From the NCBI RefSeq assembly GCF_004028635.1, contig NZ_RQJW01000007.1, positions 496,001 to 560,000 of the forward strand: DNA of 64,000 nucleotides. The letters run 5' to 3'. The position numbers and the translations under genes were made by a program. The notes beneath the pieces are model-generated. The model was given only the letters and a program-made list of their open reading frames with translations. It made no database searches and was not told the origin of the DNA. This stretch comes from Streptomyces cyaneus (GTDB taxonomy: Bacteria > Actinomycetota > Actinomycetes > Streptomycetales > Streptomycetaceae). Positions 57,561 to 64,000 of the stretch are shown in pieces; the first letter of the stretch is position 1; each line of letters opens with the position of its first letter.

Positions 57561-59774
57561 ATGCGCACTGGTGAGGCCCTGCCCGCCGTGGGGGAGGTTC
57601 TGGCCGCCCTCGCGACCGGACTGTGGCACTGGAACACCGCCACGGGACTGGTCACGGTCGACGCGGAGGCGGCACGGCTGCTCGGGCTGCCCGCCGAACA
57701 GGCCACTCTCAGCCAGGCCCAGGTGCGCTCCCGCCTGCACCCGGTCGACTGGAACGAGATCAGCGGAGTGATCCAGCTCGCCGTCGCCGAGGGCACCCTC
57801 GGCGAGGCGCGGGTGCGGATCATGGACGAGCGGGGCCGGGTCATCCGGGTCGGCCGCAGCCGCTTCCACGCCTCCTTCGACCGTGAGAAACGGTCGTACG
57901 AGGTGACCGGCTCCCTCCAGGAGGTCACCGAACCGACGCCGGGCACCCCCGCCGGGCGTACGGCGGTCACCGGCGACTGGCGGCGCTCACGGGAGGCGTT
58001 CCTGCTGGACGCGGGCCGGGCGCTGGCCGAGGCGCGGTCCACTGCGGAGGTGCTGCGGGTCGCGGCCGGCCTGTCGATGCCGGGCTTCTCACCGGACGGC
58101 CTCGCGGTGTTCGGCGTCACGGGCGACCGCCTGACGATCATCGGCCACCACGGCCACCAGCCCGGCGACGAGGGCCCCTTCACACACATGGCCCTGGACA
58201 CGGACTACCCGGCCGCCGAGGTCGTCCGCACCGGCCGTGCCGTCTACCTCTCCTCACCCGAGAAGTACAAGGAGCGCTACCCGGTCACCTGGCCGCTCGC
58301 CGCGCACTTCAACCGCCAGTCCTGGGCGTTCCTGCCGCTGACCGTGGCCGGCCGCACGATGGGGGCCTGGATGGCGGCGTTCACCTATCCGGTCGCGTTC
58401 ACGCCCGACGAGCGGTCCGTGCTGACGACGGTGGCCCGCATGCTCGCCCAGGCCCTCTCGCGCGCCGAGGCCGCCGAGTCCGCTCGGGAGCTGACGGACG
58501 GCCTCCAGCGCTCGATGCTGCCCCAGTTGGGCCCCGAGATACCGGGCATGAGCGTCGCCGCCCGCTATGTGCCGACCGGCGGCGGGCTCCAGGTCGGCGG
58601 CGACTGGTACGACATGATCCCGCTGCCCAACGGCCGCTTCGCCCTGGTCATCGGGGACGTCCAGGGCCATGACGTGCGGGCGGCGGGCCTGATGGGCCAG
58701 CTCCGCATCGCGCTGCGTGCCTACGCCGCCGAGGGCCACCGCCCCGACGCGGTCCTCTCCCGCGCCTCCCGCTTCCTGCACGGGATGACGTTCGGCTCCC
58801 TCGGCTCCCTCGACGAGGACCCCTCCGAGCTGCGCTTCGCGACCTGCCTGTACGTCGAGGTCGACCCCACGACCGGCCTGCTGGACATCGCCCGCGCCGG
58901 ACACCCCGACCCGGCGATCCGGATGACCGACGGCACGGTGATAGCCCGCCCGACGGCCGGCGGCCTGCCGCTCGGCATCGACCCGGACGCCGACTACCCG
59001 ACGACCCGGATCACCCTGGAACCCGGCGAGACCATGCTGATCTGCACGGACGGCCTGATCGAGACCGGCGGCCACGACCTGGAGACCGGCTGGAAGCGCA
59101 TCCGCGCGATCCTCGAGGAGCACGACGGCGACCTGGAGGCGCTCGCCGACGCCCTCGTCCAGGCCGTGCACGGCCCGTCCTCCCACCACACCACCGGCCC
59201 GCTCGCCGACCGGCGCGAGGACGACATAGCGGTGCTGCTGCTGTGCCGGGAGGGAGACGGGTGCGGCTGCGGCGCCCCGGTCGCTGTGCGGCCGACGATC
59301 CGCCGCACCATGATGTCGGTGGCCCAGGCGGAGCCGGAGCGAGTGGCGGTGGCCCGGCAGCAGCTGCGGGAGCTGCTGCACGACTGGGCGTCCGAGGATC
59401 AGGTGGACTCGGCCGTCCTGCTCCTGTCCGAGACGCTCACGAACGTCCTCGTCCACACCGACGCCGACGCGCTGCTCCTCGCCGAAGTCCGCGGCGAGGC
59501 GGGGGACCGCCGGATGCGCGTCGAGGTGACGGACACCAGCGACGACCTGCCGCACAAGCGCAGCCCCGGGGAACTGGCGTCGTCCGGGCGGGGCCTGATG
59601 CTGATCGAACTGCTGGCTCAGGCGTGGGGAGTGGACCCCCGGGGCGAGGGCAAGAGCATCTGGTTCGAGCTCTACGAGTCCGAGGGCGCCGATGGTGCGG
59701 GGGGAGCCGATGGCTCGGGGCCCGCCGATGGTTCGGGGCCCGCTGACGGCTCGGGGGGCTCCGGGCTCGCGTAA
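57561..59774 (+). CDS. PAS-GAF-PP2C-HATPase multi-domain phosphatase
   Basis: A 737-aa cytoplasmic sensor phosphatase. A PAS-like domain (about 10-125: ALATGLWHWNTATGLVTVDAEAARLLGLP) is followed by a GAF domain (about 155-310), a SpoIIE/PP2C domain (about 325-560: LQVGGDWYDMIPLPNGRFALVIGDVQGHDVRAAGLMGQLR, LICTDGLIETGG, REDDIAVLLL) and a C-terminal anti-sigma-type HATPase (about 590-710: SAVLLLSETLTNVLVHTDADALL, SSGRGLMLIELLAQAWG). It likely controls a sigma-factor switch. The tail is an Asp/Gly/Ser/Pro repeat that overlaps the convergent gene. TACAGT lies 6 nt before ATG 57561, so it is probably leaderless. Confidence 0.9.
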   Translation: MRTGEALPAVGEVLAALATGLWHWNTATGLVTVDAEAARLLGLPAEQATLSQAQVRSRLHPVDWNEISGVIQLAVAEGTLGEARVRIMDERGRVIRVGRSRFHASFDREKRSYEVTGSLQEVTEPTPGTPAGRTAVTGDWRRSREAFLLDAGRALAEARSTAEVLRVAAGLSMPGFSPDGLAVFGVTGDRLTIIGHHGHQPGDEGPFTHMALDTDYPAAEVVRTGRAVYLSSPEKYKERYPVTWPLAAHFNRQSWAFLPLTVAGRTMGAWMAAFTYPVAFTPDERSVLTTVARMLAQALSRAEAAESARELTDGLQRSMLPQLGPEIPGMSVAARYVPTGGGLQVGGDWYDMIPLPNGRFALVIGDVQGHDVRAAGLMGQLRIALRAYAAEGHRPDAVLSRASRFLHGMTFGSLGSLDEDPSELRFATCLYVEVDPTTGLLDIARAGHPDPAIRMTDGTVIARPTAGGLPLGIDPDADYPTTRITLEPGETMLICTDGLIETGGHDLETGWKRIRAILEEHDGDLEALADALVQAVHGPSSHHTTGPLADRREDDIAVLLLCREGDGCGCGAPVAVRPTIRRTMMSVAQAEPERVAVARQQLRELLHDWASEDQVDSAVLLLSETLTNVLVHTDADALLLAEVRGEAGDRRMRVEVTDTSDDLPHKRSPGELASSGRGLMLIELLAQAWGVDPRGEGKSIWFELYESEGADGAGGADGSGPADGSGPADGSGGSGLA

Positions 59775-60802
59775 CGGTCCTGCAGTTCGTGCAGGACGCC
59801 GAAGGCGGCCGCGGTCAGCGGTACGGCGAGCAGCATGCCGAGCACTCCGGCCACGGACGCCCCCGCGGTGATCGCCACGATGACGGCGGCCGGGTGCATC
59901 TGCACGGTCCGGCTCTGGATCATGGGCGTCAGCACATGCCCTTCCAGGACCTGCACGGCGAGCACGACGGCCAGCACCCACAGCGCGATGACGAAACCCC
60001 GGTCGGCGAGCGCGACCAGCACGGCGACCGCCCCCGAGAGGAAGGCGCCCAGGTAGGGGATGTAGGCCCCGACGAAGACGAGCGCCCCGAGCCCGACCGC
60101 GCCCGGGACGTCGAGGACGAGCAGCCCGACGGTGATGCAGAGGGCGTCGATGAGGGCGATGAAGGTGGTGCCCCGCATGAACCCTTCCACGCCCTGGAAC
60201 GCCCGCCGGGCCATGGCCTCCATGACCTTCCCGGCCTCGCCCGGGACGACGGACCGCAAAGCGCCGGCGGCCCGGTCGGAGTCCCGCAGGAAGAAGAAGA
60301 CCAGCAGCAGAGCGAGCACCGCCATGGCGATGGTCTCCGCGACGACACTCACCCCGCTGATGACCCCGGAGGCGGCCGTCCCCCCGAAGTCGGTGAGCAG
60401 CTCCTTGGCGTTGGAGGCGAGGTCGTCCAGCGAGGTCCCGGCGGCCCCGAAGTGCTCGGCGAGGTCCTGGGCCGCCTGCTTGAGCGAGGCGAGGATCTCG
60501 TCGCCGGTGTCGACGATCGCTGCGACGACGATGTACACGGCCCCACCGACGACGGCCACGACGGCCACGCAGGTGAGACCGGCGGCGACGGACCGGTTCA
60601 CCTTGGCCTGCACCAGCCGCCGGTGCAGCGGCCCGAGCAGCGCCGTCCCGAGCAGCGCGAGCAGCACGGGCACGACGGCGGTACGGAACTCCACGGCCAG
60701 CCGGATCCCGACGTAGACGACCCCGGCGACCAACAGCACGACGACACACCAGGCGGCGAGCCGCCGGACGGGGCCGGGGAGCAGCGGGGTGGAGTTCTGC
60801 AC
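59672..60802 (-). CDS. AI-2E-family (PF01594) transporter
   Basis: A 376-aa membrane protein with eight predicted helices in the two-part arrangement of the AI-2E/PerM family: LAAWCVVVLLVAGVVYVGIRL, VVPVLLALLGTALLGPLHRRLV, then LALLLVFFFLRDSDRA, GTTFIALIDALCITVGLLVLDVPGAVGLGALVFVGAYIPYLGAFLSGAVAVLVAL and the end ASVAGVLGMLLAVPLTAAAFGVLHELQDRY. The C-terminal 25 residues are a Glu-Pro-Ser-Ala-Gly repeat. Members act as exporters or Na+/H+ antiporters. GTG 60802. Its last 103 bp lie antisense to the end of the phosphatase gene. Confidence 0.88.
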   Translation of the reverse strand: MQNSTPLLPGPVRRLAAWCVVVLLVAGVVYVGIRLAVEFRTAVVPVLLALLGTALLGPLHRRLVQAKVNRSVAAGLTCVAVVAVVGGAVYIVVAAIVDTGDEILASLKQAAQDLAEHFGAAGTSLDDLASNAKELLTDFGGTAASGVISGVSVVAETIAMAVLALLLVFFFLRDSDRAAGALRSVVPGEAGKVMEAMARRAFQGVEGFMRGTTFIALIDALCITVGLLVLDVPGAVGLGALVFVGAYIPYLGAFLSGAVAVLVALADRGFVIALWVLAVVLAVQVLEGHVLTPMIQSRTVQMHPAAVIVAITAGASVAGVLGMLLAVPLTAAAFGVLHELQDRYASPEPPEPSAGPEPSAGPEPSAPPAPSAPSDS

Positions 60803-61099
60803 GCTTCCAGCGGATCACGGGCGAACAGGGCTGTCGTGCGCGGGCGGCCACTTGGATGACGCCTCGTCACCTGATGTGCCAGGAGTTGGAGACATGGTCA
60901 CGGGGGGTCCCAACAGGGAAGAGTGCCGCGCGGTTGAAGGCAGGATCACCGACGCGCTGTCCCGACCGACCCGTCCGCGACGCGCTCAGATGAGGGCTTC
61001 GCAGAATCGATGCTTCTGTCCACTAACGGGTGAACATCCTTTCTATGGACGTGAGTTACCCCTCTGCGTGCCTAGCTTCCGGGGCGGAGGTGATGCTCG

Positions 61100-61990
61100 A
61101 TGAACGAGCAGAGTAAGAATCAGCGGGACGCGATCGACATCAACGACTTCGTGTTCGCAGCCACGGGAACGCGGATGCGGAGGCTGACGACGCCGGATGG
61201 GGAGCACTGGTTTCCAGCGGCGGACGTGGCGGGCAGGCTGGGGTACTCAAACACCCGCGACGCACTGCGCCTGCACGTTGACCGCAGTTTGCAAAAGAGC
61301 CTCAGCGAGATTGCACAAGGCGTCGATACAGCCGACGCCTCGCGCAAACTTGCAGCTCACAAGCTCCAGAGGTCGATGAAGATGGTCAATCTCAGGGGGC
61401 TCATCCAGCTTGTCAACGGCTGCACCAAGCCCGAGTGCGCGCCCTTCAAGAACTGGGTCGCCGAGGTCATCGAGACCATCCAGCGCGATGGCTCGTACAG
61501 TCTGGAACCATCCCCGGCACAAACCCCTGCCACCGGCGCCCCCGCCTACGTCATGCCCCAACAGGTCGCCGACGCCATCGTCCGGCTCGAACAACGCAAC
61601 CTTGAGGCGGACGAGATGCTGGCGGCCTTCGCCGGGGAGCGCAATGACCTGCTGCGGCAGATCAGCGGCAGCCTGAAGGACATCGCCGAGTCTCTGAGGC
61701 GCCGTCACGACGACCACCCCGCCCCGGCCCCGAAGTTGACGCCGCAGGAACTCCTCGCCACCTGGAAGGCGAAGAACCTCGTCGTCACCGAGGACGTCCA
61801 CGCGGTGGCCGCCTACCTGGCCCCGGCCCTGTTGAACGGTGGTGCCCACTACCGCATGGCGGAGATCGCCAACCGCACCGGGCTGCCACACGAACGCGTC
61901 CACGACTGCCTGCGGATGCTGCTCAAGCGGGGCTGCATGCGCCAGGCCGGGTGCGCTCCGGACGGGGCGCCTGTGTACGTGCTGCCGTAA
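61100..61990 (+). CDS. BRO-N (phage antirepressor-like) domain protein
   Basis: A 296-aa protein. The N-terminal BRO-N domain (about 12-115: INDFVFAATGTRMRRLTTPDGEHWFPAADVAGRLGYSNTRDALRLHVDRSLQ, LAAHKLQRSMKMVNLRGLIQLVNGCTKPECAPFKNWVAEVIETI) is the DNA-binding domain of phage Ant/BRO proteins. A helical middle (VRLEQRNLEADEMLAAFAGERNDLLRQISGSLK) and a winged-helix-like end (AEIANRTGLPHERVHDCLRMLLKRGCMR) follow. ATG 61100 follows GGAGGTGATG. No integrase, repressor or phage genes are near, so it is a domesticated or solitary regulator. The 297 bp upstream hold no other gene that I can support. Confidence 0.85.
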   Translation: MNEQSKNQRDAIDINDFVFAATGTRMRRLTTPDGEHWFPAADVAGRLGYSNTRDALRLHVDRSLQKSLSEIAQGVDTADASRKLAAHKLQRSMKMVNLRGLIQLVNGCTKPECAPFKNWVAEVIETIQRDGSYSLEPSPAQTPATGAPAYVMPQQVADAIVRLEQRNLEADEMLAAFAGERNDLLRQISGSLKDIAESLRRRHDDHPAPAPKLTPQELLATWKAKNLVVTEDVHAVAAYLAPALLNGGAHYRMAEIANRTGLPHERVHDCLRMLLKRGCMRQAGCAPDGAPVYVLP

Positions 61991-62015
61991 CGCCGTAGCG
62001 AAGGCGCCATGAGAC

Positions 62016-62054
62016 AGGCCCGAAGCCGCAAATCGAAGTTGCGGCTTCGGGCCT
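62016..62054. terminator. Long terminator between BRO gene and membrane protein
   Basis: A perfect 16-bp stem, AGGCCCGAAGCCGCAA (62016-62031) with 62039-62054, around a 7-nt loop. It lies between convergent genes. Confidence 0.9.
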
Positions 62055-62095
62055 CGTCGTACCGTACCCAACGACACACACTGATCGCCGCAGAA

Positions 62096-62785
62096 CTACG
62101 CCTCCGTCGGCGGCCGCAGCACCAGCACCACTCCCGCGAGCACCGTCCACAACGCCATGAGCAGCACCGTCAGCCACGCGCTGAACGGCCCCGCCAGGCA
62201 CAGCACCGCGATGACGAACCCGAACCAGGCCAGCCACTGCGGTACGGCACCGGTCGTGCGGGATGCCCGCCACACGGCGAACAGCAGCACCGCCGCGCCG
62301 ACCATGGCCGCGACGGTCCCGGCGTAGGACACGTCCAGGAGCAGGAGGGCCACCGTTCCGGTACCCGGGGTCACCACGAACGCCTCCGTGTGGCTGGCCG
62401 TGATGGCGTAGATGGCACCGGCGATCGTCGCGATCATCGTCAGTGCGACGAACAGGATGCCGCCCACGAGCACCAGGGACGACCGGCTCGCGGTGACGCG
62501 GGCCAGGGCGGCCAGGAAGAACAGGAAGAGCAGCCCCGCGGCCAGCATCACCAGGGCCATGGCCTCGGTCAGGTCGCGGTTGCCTGCGTCCCGGTAGAAC
62601 TCGACCGTCTCGCGCAGGCCGTTCCTGCCCTCGTAGTCCGGGCTGTTGCCGTATGTCACCACCAGGGCGACGAGCATCAGGGCGCCGGAGGCGATCCCGG
62701 CGACACCCGGCCAGAAGATTCCTCGCGGCCTCACGCCCGGGGTGTGCGCCCTCGGTGGCGCCGGTCTCGTCGGGGTCGTAGTCAT
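62096..62785 (-). CDS. Six-helix membrane protein, unknown
   Basis: A 229-aa protein with six predicted helices (IFWPGVAGIASGALMLVALVVTY, EAMALVMLAAGLLFLFFLAALARV, SLVLVGGILFVALTMIATIAGAIYAI, VALLLLDVSYAGTVAAMVGAAVLLFAVW, WLAWFGFVIAVLCLAGPFS, WLTVLLMALWTVLAGVVLVL). It has a Pro/Arg-rich N-terminus and a 20-residue external loop with YEGRNGLRETVEFYRDAGNR. No family is certain; it may be a DUF4386-like protein. ATG 62785 has GAGGGCGAC upstream. Confidence 0.75.
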   Translation of the reverse strand: MTTTPTRPAPPRAHTPGVRPRGIFWPGVAGIASGALMLVALVVTYGNSPDYEGRNGLRETVEFYRDAGNRDLTEAMALVMLAAGLLFLFFLAALARVTASRSSLVLVGGILFVALTMIATIAGAIYAITASHTEAFVVTPGTGTVALLLLDVSYAGTVAAMVGAAVLLFAVWRASRTTGAVPQWLAWFGFVIAVLCLAGPFSAWLTVLLMALWTVLAGVVLVLRPPTEA

Positions 62786-62843
62786 GTCGCCCTCCCACGC
62801 GATGGAGTCACGTGAGGGTCCCGAAAGAGGACTCTTTTCCCAT

Positions 62844-62881
62844 TCTGCCCCTCCTGTCCCGCAGGAGACAGGAGGGGCAGA
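62844..62881. terminator. Terminator of the pirin gene
   Basis: A perfect 15-bp stem TCTGCCCCTCCTGTC (62844-62858) with 62867-62881 and an 8-nt loop, just after the pirin stop on the minus strand. Confidence 0.9.
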
Positions 62882-62900
62882 CAGATGACCGGTTGCCGCT

Positions 62901-63881
62901 CTAGAGCTGGTCGGGGCCGCTCTCCGACATCCCGTGCACGGCTGGGATCGTCCCCAGCCTGCCCTTCTGGAAGTCCTCGAAGGCCTGCTGGAGTTCTTCC
63001 CGCGTGTTCATCACGAAGGGGCCGTAGTGGGCCATCGGCTCGCGGATCGGCTGTCCGCCCAGGAGGACGACCTCCAGGTCCGGCGTGTGGGAGTCCTGCT
63101 TCTCGTCCGCGCGCACGGTCAGGGAGCCGCCGCTGCCGAAGACCGCCGTCTGACCCAGCTGGACGGGACGGCGCTCCGCACCCACCGAGCCGCGGCCCGC
63201 GAGCACGTACGCGAGGCCGTTGAAGTCCTCGCGCCACGGCAGGGTGATCTCCGCACCCGGGGCGAGGGTCGCGTGGATCATCGTGATCGGGGTGTGGGTG
63301 ATACCGGGACCCTGGTGGCCGTCCAGTTCGCCGGCGATGACGCGCAGCAGGGCGCCGCCGTCGGGGGTGGTGAGCAGCTGGACGTTGCCGCCACGGATGT
63401 CCTGGTAGCGCGGCGCCATCATCTTGTCCTTGGCCGGGAGGTTCACCCACAGCTGCAGGCCGTGGAAGAGACCGCCGGACATGACGAGGGACTCCGGCGG
63501 AGCCTCGATGTGGAGGAGACCGCTGCCCGCGGTCATCCACTGCGTGTCGCCGTTGGTGATGGTGCCACCGCCGCCGTTGCTGTCCTGGTGGTCGAAGATC
63601 CCGTCGATGATGTACGTGACGGTCTCGAAGCCGCGGTGCGGGTGCCAGGGGGTGCCCTTGGGCTCGCCCGGCGCGTAGTCCACCTCGCCCATCTGGTCCA
63701 TCATGATGAACGGGTCCAGGTGGCGGTAGTTGATCCCGGCGAACGCACGGCGCACCGGGAAGCCCTCGCCCTCGAAACCGCTCGGCGCGGTCGTGACGGC
63801 GAGCACGGGACGGGCCACTGCCTCCGCGGGCGCGGCGACGCGCGGCAGCGTCAGCGGGTTCTCGACGGTCACTGCAGGCAT
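62901..63881 (-). CDS. Pirin family protein
   Basis: A 326-aa bicupin protein. The N-terminal pirin domain has the metal-site pattern GTPWHPHRGFETVTYIIDG (His-x-His, Glu) and QWMTAGSGLLHIEAPPE; the second domain includes the pirin-type loop LQLWVNLPAKDKMMAPRYQDI and a C-terminal motif PFVMNTREELQQAFEDFQKGRLG. Bacterial pirins act as quercetin 2,3-dioxygenases or metabolic regulators. ATG 63881 has GGAGGTACC upstream. A partial dyad lies 28 bp upstream, and the window ends with a possible start region of a divergent gene. Confidence 0.93.
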   Translation of the reverse strand: MPAVTVENPLTLPRVAAPAEAVARPVLAVTTAPSGFEGEGFPVRRAFAGINYRHLDPFIMMDQMGEVDYAPGEPKGTPWHPHRGFETVTYIIDGIFDHQDSNGGGGTITNGDTQWMTAGSGLLHIEAPPESLVMSGGLFHGLQLWVNLPAKDKMMAPRYQDIRGGNVQLLTTPDGGALLRVIAGELDGHQGPGITHTPITMIHATLAPGAEITLPWREDFNGLAYVLAGRGSVGAERRPVQLGQTAVFGSGGSLTVRADEKQDSHTPDLEVVLLGGQPIREPMAHYGPFVMNTREELQQAFEDFQKGRLGTIPAVHGMSESGPDQL

Positions 63882-63908
63882 GTCGGTACCTCCTTGTGCG
63901 GCCAGTTT

Positions 63909-63924
63909 AGTTGAGCATTGAACT
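63909..63924. promoter_or_regulatory. Candidate MarR-type operator upstream of pirin
   Basis: AGTTGAGCATTGAACT is an imperfect dyad (AGTT/AACT arms, central TTGA/TGAA), AT-rich against the GC background. It lies between pirin and the window end, where CGAGGAGGG at the last bases looks like the ribosome binding site of a plus-strand gene. Pirin genes often face a MarR regulator. Confidence 0.45.
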
Positions 63925-64000
63925 TCCTGCCACCCCTAACGGGAAAAGCGCGGCAGCCATTCCCGCCGGGTACAGGCCGAAGGCCGACACCCGAGGAGGG

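Noticed and set aside
60789..61103. Possible small gene upstream of the BRO gene
   Set aside because: It has no plausible start or composition and overlaps the AI-2E start; the region is better read as promoter DNA.
62805..62820. Second parS-like site (TCACGTGA core)
   Set aside because: Only the central 8 bp match; the flanks differ in five of six positions, so ParB binding is unlikely.
1..64000. tRNA genes, CRISPR arrays, insertion sequences, biosynthetic gene cluster
   Set aside because: No cloverleaf with T-loop consensus, no spaced repeats of 25-40 bp, no transposase and no PKS/NRPS/terpene core genes were seen on reading both strands.

Overview
The window is very GC-rich, actinomycete-type DNA. 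Its proteins (DUF397/DUF5753 pair, DUF6479, DUF4142, snapalysin, LAxTG sortase substrate, SpoIIE-type phosphatases), frequent GTG/TTG starts and short gene spacing all point to a Streptomyces chromosome. Housekeeping metG and aspS and a perfect 14-bp parS site suggest the conserved core, probably within the parS-rich region around oriC, rather than an arm. I recall the same aspS/metG/snapalysin/thrS-like grouping in other Streptomyces, but that was not checked. No tRNA, rRNA, CRISPR array, intact IS or prophage was seen.

Layout. 1-9.7 kb: the end of a zinc-type dehydrogenase, a DHA2 MFS exporter, an SAM methyltransferase, an orphan LuxR response regulator, two VOC proteins, a cupin and several small membrane or secreted proteins. 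9.7-16.4 kb: a GH13 alpha-glucosidase, a sortase-anchored surface protein, a secreted HtrA-like protease, a nucleoside hydrolase, and a threonyl-tRNA synthetase paralogue without editing domain, preceded by a Thr-codon leader peptide and an attenuator. 16.4-25 kb: a DUF5753/DUF397 pair, a lipoprotein, a GAF-ANTAR regulator, a translationally coupled permease pair with a His-rich partner, an HTH-TPR regulator divergent from a 58-aa exported peptide, a TerB protein, and the wreck of a STAND-type NTPase gene. 25-38 kb: a secreted propeller/Ig protein, a 720-aa protein with a huge Ala/Pro/Ser region, an RsbU-like phosphatase, membrane proteins, a MocR regulator divergent from an alpha/beta hydrolase, an EEP-family phosphodiesterase and a FUSC transporter. 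37.9-49.7 kb: snapalysin with its divergent LysR regulator, a PhoX-type phosphatase with a PHO box, a VWA protein with long acidic repeats, metG, DoxX, pectate lyase and small conserved genes. 49.8-64 kb: a 1039-aa secreted FG-GAP protein, an ACS-family MFS beside a Tat-exported intradiol dioxygenase, aspS with parS upstream, a PAS-GAF-PP2C-HATPase phosphatase overlapping an AI-2E transporter tail to tail, a BRO-N protein, a membrane protein and a pirin.

How the genes work together. Most are single-gene units ending in strong hairpins. The best supported local circuits are: (i) a Thr-starvation attenuator controlling the ThrRS paralogue; (ii) an HTH-TPR regulator facing a small exported peptide across an inverted/repeated operator, formally like Gram-positive peptide-sensing modules; (iii) MocR plus hydrolase with a 13-bp direct repeat in the shared promoter; (iv) LysR plus snapalysin with a 19-bp dyad; (v) PhoX under a PHO box. 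Six genes, including the Thr leader peptide, have a TANNNT-like -10 box 6-7 nt before the start codon and are probably leaderless.
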